In this document: in pieces, positions 1-7,835 of the stretch
Position numbering within the stretch: position 1 is the stretch's first letter
Layout of the letters: each line of letters opens with the position of its first letter
NCBI GenBank assembly: GCA_963702765.1
Contig: CAVPEB010000050.1
Span: forward strand, 1 to 23,083
Source of the DNA: DATMNR01 sp963702765
GTDB lineage: Bacteria; Chloroflexota; Ktedonobacteria; Ktedonobacterales; Ktedonobacteraceae
DNA: 23,083 bases
Direction: 5' to 3'
Notes under the pieces: model-generated
Told to the model about the DNA's origin: nothing
Database searches by the model: none
The model's input: only the letters and a program-made list of their open reading frames with translations
Translations under genes and position numbers: made by a program

Positions 1-21
1 GTAATAATGTTTTTCAGTTAG

Positions 22-51
22 GGGCGCATATTATGCGCCCTTTGTGTTTTT
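22..51 (+). terminator. Rho-independent terminator of an upstream gene
   Basis: An 8-bp perfect stem (22-29 GGGCGCAT with 33-40 ATGCGCCC, 3-nt loop) is followed by TTTGTGTTTTT. This is a classic intrinsic terminator reading rightward. The gene it ends lies outside the window. It separates that gene from the amidohydrolase operon, so that operon needs its own promoter in 52-140. I see no convincing -35/-10 pair there. Confidence 0.85.
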
Positions 52-155
52 GGGCTAGGCATACTTGCTTAAATCAGCTAAAATAAGCCAATATTACTCA
101 AGTACGTGTATTTATCTCATTCATGGCAGCACAGACAGAGCGGGAGTGTCCAGAT

Positions 156-995
156 ATGCTCGTTGATTTCCATACACATCTCTTTCCTCCAGATATTCTC
201 AAATATCGCGAGCATTATTGCAAGCGTGATCCCTGGTTTAACGCGCTGTATGCTAATCCTCAAGTGGGTTTAGCAAGCGCTGAAGATCTTATTGCGGAAA
301 TGGATACATCAGGAGTAGACGTTTCGGTCACATTTTCGTTTGGCTGGACCGATCCCGGACTGATTGAGGAAACGAATAACTATGTGATTGATACAATGCG
401 TCGCTTTCCCGGACGTATCTATGGTATGGCAGTGCTTCAGCCGACAACTGGTGTGAAAGCAGTTCACGAACTGGAACGTTGCGCAGAAGCTGGTATGATC
501 GGCCTTGGCGAGTTAATGCCTCATGGGCAGGGTTATAAACTGAGCGATATTTCGCTCTTGACGCCAATTATGGAAGTTGTGCGACACTATCAATTACTCG
601 TACTCTCTCATTGTAGCGAACCAGTTGGACATTTGTATCCGGGCAAGGGTGATGTATCACTGCAAGACATTGTTACATTTCTGACAGCGTTCCCTGACAT
701 ACGTTTCGTAGCTGCTCATTGGGGCGGAGGATTGCCTTTTTATGCACTTATGCCAGAGATAGAACGTATCACAGCCAATGTATGGTATGATACTGCTGCA
801 ACAGTCTACCTCTACCGGCAGAACATATTTCCGATAGTGGCGAATATTGTTGGCGCTGATCGAATTCTGTTTGCCAGTGATTATGGGCTTCTGCGCCAGC
901 GACGTATTATTGATCATATTGCGCAATCTGGATTGAATGAAGACGAGTTGAAGAAGGTCTTAGGTGAAAATGCTCAGAAGCTGTTGGGGTTGTAG
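156..995 (+). CDS. Amidohydrolase family protein (amidohydrolase-2 TIM barrel)
   Basis: This is a 279-residue metal-dependent hydrolase or decarboxylase of the amidohydrolase-2 family. Visible marks are the N-terminal HTH metal motif (VDFHTHLFPPDIL, His6 and His8), a mid-protein SHCSEP, an AAHWGGG strand-end histidine, and the C-terminal FASDYG aspartate that closes the metal site. The length fits the family. The reading frame is open from ATG 123, but that ATG has no ribosome site. ATG 156 has GGGAG at 142-146 and starts exactly at the conserved core, so I chose it. The stop lies 2 nt before the next gene, so the two are probably co-transcribed. Substrate cannot be told: family members act on cyclic amides, hydroxy-aromatic acids or carboxylated rings. 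Family confidence is high, substrate unknown. Confidence 0.85.
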   Translation: MLVDFHTHLFPPDILKYREHYCKRDPWFNALYANPQVGLASAEDLIAEMDTSGVDVSVTFSFGWTDPGLIEETNNYVIDTMRRFPGRIYGMAVLQPTTGVKAVHELERCAEAGMIGLGELMPHGQGYKLSDISLLTPIMEVVRHYQLLVLSHCSEPVGHLYPGKGDVSLQDIVTFLTAFPDIRFVAAHWGGGLPFYALMPEIERITANVWYDTAATVYLYRQNIFPIVANIVGADRILFASDYGLLRQRRIIDHIAQSGLNEDELKKVLGENAQKLLGL

Positions 996-997
996 CT

Positions 998-1936
998 ATG
1001 CGAGTTGTTTCATTAGGTAGCGGAAGTAGTGGGAATGCTCTCCTGGTTGAAGCAGGGCCAAAGGGACGCACAAAATTATTGGTGGATGCAGGTTTTAGTG
1101 AACGAATATTGCGCGAGCGCCTGCGATCTATAGGGGTGTCGTTTTCACAAATTCAAGGTATTTTAATCACTCATGAGCATGCCGATCATATTCTTGGCCT
1201 TGCAACTATCATGAAACGCTATGCTACCCCGGTCATTGCTGATCCTCGCACACTCGCTGCGATAGAGCAGATCCTCACTGCTGGTATGCTGCGATCTGAA
1301 TCTGGCACTCTGGTTTCATTAGAAACCGAGACGGGCGCTGATTCAATTGAGAGCCTTTTTGTTGAGGATATGTCGAACGGCCATGCTGTGAGTGACAACT
1401 CTACTAATCTCACTTTAGGTACACGCTGCATGCTTGGCGATATTGAAGTGATATCATTTCCAGTCACACATGATGCTGTTGCACCTTGTGGTTACCTGTT
1501 AAGCGCTGGAGGATGTCGCGTGTGTCTGGTTACAGACAGTGGAGAAGTTACCCCAACTATGCTTGAGGCGATGAACCAGGCCGACCTGCTCATTTTAGAA
1601 TCAAATCATGATCGCGAGCGCCTGCTGCGTGGTCCCTATCCCTATGCTTTGAAACAGCGCATTTTAAGTTCGACAGGGCATCTTTCTAACGACCAGGCAG
1701 CGGAGGCAGTGTTACGCACCTGGCGTACAGATGCTGTGCGCTGGCTCTGGCTTTCACATCTGAGTCGGACAAACAATACACCCAAATTAGCGCTACAGAG
1801 CATGCGTACTCGTATTCAAGATGCCAAAGTGAACCTGGGGCAAATTCATATCTCGGTGTTACCTCATACGATGGGCACAATCTGGGATTCTACTCAATTA
1901 TGGCATGTGCCGTCTCTCTGGGAAATGCAATTGTAA
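998..1936 (+). CDS. MBL-fold metallo-hydrolase, YycJ/WalJ-like
   Basis: This 312-residue metallo-beta-lactamase-fold protein carries the dinuclear zinc motif THEHADH (His59, His61, Asp63, His64), a second His in FPVTHDA, the Asp in VTDSGE, and a late His in STGHLSN. The stretch LLILESNHDRERLLRGPYP followed by LKQRILSSTGHLSN is the signature of the YycJ/WalJ subfamily. In Firmicutes this is a 5'-to-3' DNA exonuclease linked to DNA repair and cell-wall two-component signalling. The N-terminus (MRVVSLGSGSSGNALLVEAG) is also typical. It is longer than the usual roughly 260 residues. The extra length sits at about residues 95-145, between the first motif and the second zinc histidine. It follows the amidohydrolase by 2 nt and ends 9 nt before the convergent cyclase gene. 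Confidence 0.88.
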   Translation: MRVVSLGSGSSGNALLVEAGPKGRTKLLVDAGFSERILRERLRSIGVSFSQIQGILITHEHADHILGLATIMKRYATPVIADPRTLAAIEQILTAGMLRSESGTLVSLETETGADSIESLFVEDMSNGHAVSDNSTNLTLGTRCMLGDIEVISFPVTHDAVAPCGYLLSAGGCRVCLVTDSGEVTPTMLEAMNQADLLILESNHDRERLLRGPYPYALKQRILSSTGHLSNDQAAEAVLRTWRTDAVRWLWLSHLSRTNNTPKLALQSMRTRIQDAKVNLGQIHISVLPHTMGTIWDSTQLWHVPSLWEMQL

Positions 1937-1945
1937 ATAGCTGCT

Positions 1946-4900
1946 TTAGACCGGCGCTTTGCTATCGACTCCAAGAGCCAAACGAGCGCGTTCAGCATCA
2001 TGAACGGCATTGAGAGACTCGAAGAAACCAAGCGATTGTTCAAAATTGAAGTGGGCACGAGTGAGATCGGCAGCGTATTCAACTAAATCGTCGAATTGTA
2101 GCGCGTCGGCTCTGCGCCTGTATAACAATCCAAGACAATATAGTGTTTGCCCTCGCTCCCAGGGCAAATCTAGCTGCTCAAATTGCTCAAGAGACTGCTG
2201 TAAATCGCGTTCAGCACTGGTCCAGTCAAGCTGTTCAAGATACATGCGCCCGCGCGCGCGTAGAGCAATCGCAAAAAACTTACGTGAACCCGATTGTTCC
2301 GCAAGCGTGATTGCCCGCTCGCACATAGCTTTTTGTGACTCCAGGTCTTCACCAGTAATCACGTACAACTCGGCAAGAATTGCAACCACTGCTGGCGATG
2401 GAAAAGGATCGGTGCGTTCAAGAGCTTCTTTGAAATCTGCACAGGCGCGTACCCAATCCTCGCGAGCGAGATGAATAGTGCGCGATGGTTCTGGCTGTAC
2501 GCCTCGTTGCTCCGCCAATCGCCTGTATTGTCGTAGAAGAGAGTCACTCTCTTCTGTATTACCTGTTCGATATGCAATATCAGCAAGTGTCTCAAGGGCA
2601 TCCAAAAGCCAGTAGGGGTCTTGTTGGTACTGCTCTGCTATTTGTAGTATATGATACGCTACCTCGCGCACTTCACTCCAGCGATTCCAATCGTACCAGG
2701 TATACATACGCCCGATGAGACTTCGCATGAGTATTGAGGGGCTTTCCATAGTTTGCGCTAATCGCCAGGAACGACCAAACCACATTGCCGCTGAGTGGAA
2801 ATTACCGATGCGTTGATGAATCCAACCTAAGGAAGAATACAGGTCGTAGAGTTCATCACGGCCTTTAATCAACGGTGCAAGTTCCTGGCGGCGATGGTGT
2901 AGTTTGTGAGCATCTTTGTACTTATGTTGTTCATAATAAATGAAGCCCAGCGCGTCCAGGGTAACCCATAAAGAACTTGTATCGTTCACCTCTTCAGCGA
3001 TGCGGAGCGCTTCATGCCCGCTCTGAATGGCTTTCTCTGCAAGTTCGACACGCTGGATAGGGTTGGTCTCTTGCAATTCTCGTATATACAACATTGCCTG
3101 GTAGGTAAGGAATAATGCATGGTCTCCATCTGGCGGGCGTCCCTCTAACAACTTCAAACCCGCATCGATATAGACGCGCACTTCTTGCATATCTGGGCAA
3201 GTGGTAAACCAACCTGACCAGCGAGTTGATAGCTCTGCCATTCGCATATAGAGACATAACAGCGTGTTGTCTTCTAATTCTGGCGCATCCTTCAGCAATT
3301 GAAGCGCGTGAGAATATTCATGTAACGCTTCGTCAGCGTTGGCACGTTGGGTATACGCATCTCCCAACTTCATATGCATCCGAGCAATCGTGAACGATGG
3401 GGCATTGCTGTCACGTAGCAGATCGAGCGCCTCTGTGTAAGCCTGTATGGCACGTATAGTGTAATAGCTATGATATGCCTGATCTCCTGCAATTGTTTGG
3501 AAGAGAATTGCACGTTCGCATAGTTCCTGCCGTGTTAATCGAATGGGTTCTGTTGGAGAACCTGTACCCGGGCTACTTAATTCACTTGCGTTTGCTGAAT
3601 TTATTAATATGGTTGCTGACCATGTTGCCAGCGCCTGCTGATAATGGTATGCAAGCAATTCAGCAAATGCTTCGGTATTGTTGGCAACCGTATTTTCTAA
3701 CCAGAGAGCGAGTTGTGCGTGCTTTTGTGAGCGGCGAGTGCGCGGGATATTGTTGTAGACCGCATCACGAATCAAAACGTGTTTAAAGCTGAATACACGA
3801 TCATGCTCAATGGGTATACGGGCATGCTTCTGCGTTTCAATAATGAAATCACGTTGAATTAACACATCGAGCGTGTTAAGTACGGTACCTATATCAAGAT
3901 CTGTGGCAAGTTCGACAATTGCCTGCAGCCAGAATGTTCGACCAATAATGGAGGCGATTTGAAGCACCTGCTTTTCGACCTGGCTCAAAAGATCTATACG
4001 CGCGGCAAGCACACCTTGAACAGTGTCAGGAAGTGGAAGTTGAAGAACATAGTGCTGATCTATCAATGTATCATCAGGTGGAGTTGCCGGGCTGGCAAGG
4101 TCACTGATAATGGTCTCATTCTGCTCACTAATAACCCAGCAGCCACGCTCATTGATCAGCATACCCTGATCGATCAACATGCGCACAATTTCTTCGATAA
4201 AGAAAGGGTTTCCCTCAGCCCTATTTTGAATAGTATGGTATAGCACTTCAGGGAGATCTTGTGTTTGGAGGAGTCCAGAAATGAGATCACGGCTTTCCTC
4301 GTTGGTAAGCACTTCCAGCACGATCGTTGTAAAATTGCGCCGTCCACCACCCCAGTCGCGTCGTCGTTCATAGAAATCCGGACGTGCAGGGCATAAAAAC
4401 AGAATAGGTACATCATCAATACGATCTGTCAGGTATTCAAGGAGATCGAGTAACGCCTCGTCTGCCCACTGAAGGTCATCGATAACAAGAATAAGTGGTT
4501 CTTGTTGCGCAATTGCCTCAAGAAATACACGCCAGGCACGCAGTAATATTGCATGCGTGCCTCCTTGCTCAGAGCTTTTGCTATATGTACTGCGTTGAAT
4601 TTCGCGTCTCTCGCTATAGCCTGGTTCGCTGCTATCTCCACCTGATCCGCTACCAATGCTGCGAATGAGAGCGTTGGCTATTTCTGTTGCATCCTCGTTG
4701 CTCTTAGCCTTAGTTAGCATATCCTGTACAAACTCGTTCAGACGCTGCCTGAGTCCCTCCCTACTCTCACTATCATCCACATTTAGCAATGAGCGAAGTA
4801 TTTCGACGAGAGGCCAGTAGGTAATCCCTTCGCCATAAGGCGGGCAACGACCCTGTAATACTCTGGCCGCGCTTAAACCTTCATTACAGGAAGTACATTT

Positions 4901-5950
4901 GGCAGCTTCTTGTTCACGAGCGATAAAGTCACGCACTAGCCGCGATTTGCCAATTCCAGATGTGCCAATCAGAGTGATCAGGTGGGATTGCCTCTCGGCT
5001 TGAACTCGCGCGAAGGTTGCATGCATCAACGTAAGTTCTAGATCACGTCCCACCAGTGGAGATTCTAATCCTTCAATACCACGTGGATGCTGGGCAATAG
5101 CATAGGGGTGTCTTGCTTCGCGCCCATGACGGAAATCCTGTACCACCCAGGCTCGAATTGGTTCCGGCTTACCTTTCAATGTTAATGGTGCCAATGGGCG
5201 GAACTCAAAGACATTACGGGTTGCAAGGTACGTTCGCTCTCCCACCAGGATCATATCGGGCATTGCAACCTGTTGCAAGCGCGCAGCAACGTTCACTGCG
5301 TCACCAGTAATCAGAAAGTCATGCCTCCTGAATTGAGCGCCTGGAGCAGCAACCTCACCCGTATTTATTCCAATGCGCATTTGCAGACGATTCGCGGAAG
5401 GATCCTGCGCCAGCCGTCTTTGATTGAACCTGGCCAGCGCTACTTGCATATCCAATGCAGCTCTAATGGCACGATCGGGATCGTCCTCATGAGCGATAGG
5501 CTCTCCGAAGACTGCCATCACAGCGTCGCCAATATACTTCTCGACGGTGCCGCCGTGGCGTCGAATCTGCTCGGTCATCAGGTTGAAATAGCCTGCCAGA
5601 ATGGCTCGCAGCTCTTCAGGATCAAGTTTATCTGCGAGAGGCGTTGAACCGGTGATGTCAGCGAACATGATGGTTACAACACGCCTTTCATCAGGAGCGG
5701 CAAGCCCGATTTTGCTGCTACCATACATGTCTGCTAAGTCGAGAGCTTTTCCACTTCTGGCAGATTGGAGAGATATGCTATCGCCATTTGTTGGTGATGT
5801 AGAAGGTAAAGGTGAGCCACATTCAATACAAAATTTTGCCATGGGCAAGTTGATTGTACCGCAATGCGGACAAATAACCAGGCGATTCCCACATTCAAGG
5901 CAGAATTTCGCATTGGGTGGATTTTGAGACAAACAATTCGGGCAGCGCAT
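1946..5950 (-). CDS. Zinc-ribbon / class III cyclase / AAA ATPase / TPR multidomain signalling protein
   Basis: A 1334-residue cytoplasmic protein. Two zinc ribbons come first (CPNC...CLEC, CPHC...CIEC, residues 3-44). A class III adenylate/guanylate cyclase domain follows (about 88-275). Both metal aspartates (FADITGST and YIGDAVM) and the transition-state Asn/Arg (GDAVNVAARLQ) are present, so catalysis is plausible. An AAA/STAND-like ATPase then has Walker A GTSGIGKS (about 329-336) and Walker B LILVIDD followed by LQWAD (about 486-497). The remaining half is helical with many TPR-like repeats. The frame is open to a TTG at 6121, but those 57 extra residues overlap the divergent promoter at 6106-6134. 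ATG 5950 begins MRCPNC, where the zinc ribbon starts, so I chose it, although its ribosome site is weak. Proteins of this architecture are common in Chloroflexota. Output nucleotide and trigger are unknown. Confidence 0.9.
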   Translation of the reverse strand: MRCPNCLSQNPPNAKFCLECGNRLVICPHCGTINLPMAKFCIECGSPLPSTSPTNGDSISLQSARSGKALDLADMYGSSKIGLAAPDERRVVTIMFADITGSTPLADKLDPEELRAILAGYFNLMTEQIRRHGGTVEKYIGDAVMAVFGEPIAHEDDPDRAIRAALDMQVALARFNQRRLAQDPSANRLQMRIGINTGEVAAPGAQFRRHDFLITGDAVNVAARLQQVAMPDMILVGERTYLATRNVFEFRPLAPLTLKGKPEPIRAWVVQDFRHGREARHPYAIAQHPRGIEGLESPLVGRDLELTLMHATFARVQAERQSHLITLIGTSGIGKSRLVRDFIAREQEAAKCTSCNEGLSAARVLQGRCPPYGEGITYWPLVEILRSLLNVDDSESREGLRQRLNEFVQDMLTKAKSNEDATEIANALIRSIGSGSGGDSSEPGYSERREIQRSTYSKSSEQGGTHAILLRAWRVFLEAIAQQEPLILVIDDLQWADEALLDLLEYLTDRIDDVPILFLCPARPDFYERRRDWGGGRRNFTTIVLEVLTNEESRDLISGLLQTQDLPEVLYHTIQNRAEGNPFFIEEIVRMLIDQGMLINERGCWVISEQNETIISDLASPATPPDDTLIDQHYVLQLPLPDTVQGVLAARIDLLSQVEKQVLQIASIIGRTFWLQAIVELATDLDIGTVLNTLDVLIQRDFIIETQKHARIPIEHDRVFSFKHVLIRDAVYNNIPRTRRSQKHAQLALWLENTVANNTEAFAELLAYHYQQALATWSATILINSANASELSSPGTGSPTEPIRLTRQELCERAILFQTIAGDQAYHSYYTIRAIQAYTEALDLLRDSNAPSFTIARMHMKLGDAYTQRANADEALHEYSHALQLLKDAPELEDNTLLCLYMRMAELSTRWSGWFTTCPDMQEVRVYIDAGLKLLEGRPPDGDHALFLTYQAMLYIRELQETNPIQRVELAEKAIQSGHEALRIAEEVNDTSSLWVTLDALGFIYYEQHKYKDAHKLHHRRQELAPLIKGRDELYDLYSSLGWIHQRIGNFHSAAMWFGRSWRLAQTMESPSILMRSLIGRMYTWYDWNRWSEVREVAYHILQIAEQYQQDPYWLLDALETLADIAYRTGNTEESDSLLRQYRRLAEQRGVQPEPSRTIHLAREDWVRACADFKEALERTDPFPSPAVVAILAELYVITGEDLESQKAMCERAITLAEQSGSRKFFAIALRARGRMYLEQLDWTSAERDLQQSLEQFEQLDLPWERGQTLYCLGLLYRRRADALQFDDLVEYAADLTRAHFNFEQSLGFFESLNAVHDAERARLALGVDSKAPV

Positions 5951-6105
5951 GTAGATCCAGCTTTTAGGGTACTCGTTTAGAAAGCTACAAACTCCAGATA
6001 TTAAACCGATATACTCTTTTTGAAGGTTAAAGGACTCATAGTATTGTACAACACTTGATGATGAAAAGTGGAATGCTTGTATGATATGACCATTTGTTTT
6101 TGAGC

Positions 6106-6134
6106 TTGACGGCGTAGTCAAATTTGCGTACTAT
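6106..6134 (+). promoter_or_regulatory. Sigma-70-type promoter for the DUF402-epimerase operon
   Basis: TTGACG (6106-6111) and TACTAT (6129-6134) are separated by 17 bp. Transcription would start near 6141, leaving about 19 nt of leader with a GGAAGGGAG ribosome site at 6143-6151 before ATG 6160. This placement argues against translation starting at the in-frame TTG 6124. It also argues against extending the divergent cyclase to 6121. Confidence 0.65.
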
Positions 6135-6159
6135 GGGGTCATGGAAGGGAGAGCAAATT

Positions 6160-6717
6160 ATGCAACCAGTATATCAGGTGGAGAGTCGCAGCTATGACCA
6201 ATTGTTGCGAGGTTCGTGGCGTGGGTATCGATTAGATGAATCAATAAAACTCAGTAATGAAGACATCGTAGAAACAACAAGTGATTGTGTGCGTCTCTGG
6301 CTGCCTGCGGGAACACAAATGCGTTGGACGAATGGCACACGTCCTCTACGCTACAATTGTTTACAATATTACTGGCCGCAGCGCTGGTACACACTCAGCT
6401 CATTTTATAACGATCGTTCATTAATACATACGTATGCCTCAATCATTAAGCCAGCAACGTTTGAGCTTGAGCAACTTTACTATATAGATCTTGATTTGAG
6501 CGTTTTAGTGAAACCAGATTTGACGTATGAAGTATTGACACAGGCAGAGTTTGACGAACTGGCAGATACCTTGCACTATGATGAGGAGACACGTATCGGT
6601 GCATTGATGGCCATGGGCACGCTGACAAACGCCATTCAATTAGGGGTTGGTCTCTTTGCGACCATTCCACATACGCTGCGCCAGGTAGATTTTCACCTGG
6701 CGACATGTCGCGACTAA
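6160..6717 (+). CDS. DUF402 domain-containing protein
   Basis: A 185-residue protein of the DUF402 family. It has an aromatic-rich first half (GSWRGYRL, WYTLSSFY), then the family core YYIDLDLSVLVKPDL followed by the acidic QAEFDELADTLHY. Some DUF402 members (for example staphylococcal Ntdp) are metal-dependent nucleoside tri/diphosphatases whose site is built from the Asp residues of the I-D-L-D strand, and those residues are kept here. Enzyme activity in this protein is inference. The start is ATG 6160 behind a strong GGAAGGGAG site. It lies 18 nt upstream of the methylmalonyl-CoA epimerase gene, which has its own GGGGG site, so the two form an operon from the promoter at 6106-6134. Confidence 0.8.
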   Translation: MQPVYQVESRSYDQLLRGSWRGYRLDESIKLSNEDIVETTSDCVRLWLPAGTQMRWTNGTRPLRYNCLQYYWPQRWYTLSSFYNDRSLIHTYASIIKPATFELEQLYYIDLDLSVLVKPDLTYEVLTQAEFDELADTLHYDEETRIGALMAMGTLTNAIQLGVGLFATIPHTLRQVDFHLATCRD

Positions 6718-6735
6718 GCAAGTTGGGGGCAACAT

Positions 6736-7143
6736 ATGCTCAAACGCGTAGATCACATTGCGATCATCGTGCGCAATATTGAACAAGCGCTCGTCTTTTA
6801 TCGAGACACTTTGGGCATAATGCCAGGCGAGATAAAAGAAGTTCCTACAGAGCAGGTGCGTATTGCATTTCTTCCCATGGGTGGGCCTGGTGGCAGTGAA
6901 ATTGAGTTGATTGAGCCAACCTCGGCCAATTCCAGCCTGTCGAAATTTCTTGAAAAGCGTGGTGAGGGTCTCCATCACATTTGCCTGGAAGTGGACGATA
7001 TCGACGCTGCTCTGGCTGAGATGCAGGAAAAAGGTACCCCTGTCCTGGATAAAGAGCCGCGCATGGCCGCAGAGGGTCGTGCGATTTTTATCCATCCTAA
7101 GGCTGCAAATGGGGTACTTTTGGAATTGGTAGAGAGAGATTAA
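6736..7143 (+). CDS. mce: Methylmalonyl-CoA epimerase (VOC/glyoxalase superfamily)
   Basis: A 135-residue vicinal-oxygen-chelate protein that interconverts (2S)- and (2R)-methylmalonyl-CoA. It starts LKRVDHIAIIVRNIEQAL with metal ligand His7. A second ligand lies in GLHHICLEVDDID (His80/81), and Glu130 in GVLLELVE closes the site. GSEIELIEP and the C-terminal FIHPKAANGVLLEL are typical of epimerases rather than glyoxalase I. Length is normal. The carboxyltransferase of a propionyl-CoA-type carboxylase lies 700 bp away on the other strand, which supports the call. Its TAA (7141-7143) overlaps the convergent toxin gene's TAA (7140-7142), so the two transcripts must overlap. Confidence 0.9.
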   Translation: MLKRVDHIAIIVRNIEQALVFYRDTLGIMPGEIKEVPTEQVRIAFLPMGGPGGSEIELIEPTSANSSLSKFLEKRGEGLHHICLEVDDIDAALAEMQEKGTPVLDKEPRMAAEGRAIFIHPKAANGVLLELVERD

Positions 7144-7520
7144 TTCACCATTTCTTGTAGCCATTCTGCTAGCTGTTGTTTGCTCATCTGTCCACTGGCG
7201 ACCGACATCATCACAGCATAGTAATCTGGTTCTGATGCATTGGGTTTAATACCGTTCAATTGAAGAAATGTGAACATTACCATACCCGCAGTACGCTTGT
7301 TGCCATCGAGGAATGGGTGATTTTGGCAAAGATGGAAGCCGTAAGCTGCTGCCATCTCAAAAATTGTAGTATGTAAAAACTCTCCTCCAAATCCTGCCTG
7401 GGGCATATGAAGAGCGGCATCGAGTGCAGCAATGTCATGCACTCCATACGCTCCACCGTATAGGCGAATTTGATCGTCGTGGATAGCTATAACGACTGAT
7501 TCAGGAATAAAACGAATCAT
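7140..7520 (-). CDS. Type II toxin, death-on-curing (Doc/Fic-fold) family
   Basis: A 126-residue Fic-fold protein with the Doc-type motif HPFLDGNKRTA (His68 to Ala78). The NKR ending, in place of the NGR of AMPylating Fic enzymes, is the Doc signature. P1 Doc phosphorylates EF-Tu and stops translation. The upstream IRLYGGAYGVHDIAALDAAL segment is also typical of the family. It begins 5 nt after the AbrB-type antitoxin stops, the usual antitoxin-first order, and shares that gene's promoter. P1 Doc is paired with Phd, so the AbrB/MazE-type partner here is a swapped antitoxin class, seen in other annotated pairs. No terminator follows: the gene ends inside the convergent mce stop codon. Confidence 0.9.
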   Translation of the reverse strand: MIRFIPESVVIAIHDDQIRLYGGAYGVHDIAALDAALHMPQAGFGGEFLHTTIFEMAAAYGFHLCQNHPFLDGNKRTAGMVMFTFLQLNGIKPNASEPDYYAVMMSVASGQMSKQQLAEWLQEMVN

Positions 7521-7525
7521 TGGGC

Positions 7526-7750
7526 CTACTCAGCCAATTTGCGATTCGCATTGCGGTAGCGTGGTTCAATATTCTGATATGCCTCCCAGGCATCTTGAAA
7601 ATCCGAGCTGGCACGTGTAAGCACTATACGGTCACCTGCAACCTCAACAGCAATCTCATCATTTTCATGTAAATGTAGTGCTTCGACTACAGATGCTGGT
7701 AGCGTTACTGTTGTCGAATTACCTACCTTGCGAAGTTTGACTATCTGCAT
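7526..7750 (-). CDS. AbrB/MazE/SpoVT-type antitoxin
   Basis: A 74-residue protein. Its first ~48 residues are a swapped-hairpin AbrB-type DNA-binding domain (MQIVKLRKVGNSTTVTLPAS, then LHLHENDEIAVEVAGDRIVL). The C-terminal tail (about 50-74, rich in acidic and aromatic residues) would be the toxin-binding segment. AGGAGA (7756-7761) lies 5 nt from the start codon. The gene directly precedes the Doc-type toxin with a 5-nt gap. It would neutralise the toxin and, with it, repress the promoter at 7787-7815 through the palindrome 7774-7797. That control is inferred from site placement and from the usual behaviour of such pairs. Confidence 0.9.
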   Translation of the reverse strand: MQIVKLRKVGNSTTVTLPASVVEALHLHENDEIAVEVAGDRIVLTRASSDFQDAWEAYQNIEPRYRNANRKLAE

Positions 7751-7773
7751 ACAGTTCTCCTTTTCGTATGATC

Positions 7774-7797
7774 ACGTATATACAAAAGTATATACGT
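7774..7797. promoter_or_regulatory. Perfect palindromic operator of the toxin-antitoxin operon
   Basis: Two perfect 10-bp arms (ACGTATATAC at 7774-7783, GTATATACGT at 7788-7797) flank an AAAA spacer. The palindrome covers the -10 element of the antitoxin promoter, the classic position for an autorepressing AbrB/MazE-type site. GATC follows both arms at short distance (7770-7773 and 7800-7803). Binding is inferred. Confidence 0.75.
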
Positions 7798-7815
7798 CTG
7801 ATCGCATAATGTCAA
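7787..7815 (-). promoter_or_regulatory. Sigma-70-type promoter of the toxin-antitoxin operon
   Basis: On the minus strand, consensus TTGACA (7810-7815) and TATACT (7787-7792) are exactly 17 bp apart. Transcription would begin near 7780, inside the palindrome, about 30 nt before the antitoxin ATG. This is among the strongest promoter matches in the window, consistent with an operon kept down by an autorepressor. Confidence 0.8.
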
Positions 7816-7835
7816 GGAAGATAGACATTGTCTCA

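Noticed and set aside
2010..2474. 154-codon rightward ORF inside the cyclase gene
   Set aside because: Shadow of the TPR-coding strand; Ser/Arg/Cys-rich composition is typical of antisense reading and no ribosome site is seen.
6040..6055. Quasi-palindrome AGTATTGTACAACACT upstream of the cyclase gene
   Set aside because: One mismatched pair (7 of 8) and no clear promoter next to it, so it is too weak to call an operator.
5951..6121. 57-residue N-terminal extension of the cyclase protein to TTG 6121
   Set aside because: It overlaps a near-consensus divergent promoter, has no ribosome site, and the zinc-ribbon domain begins exactly at ATG 5950.
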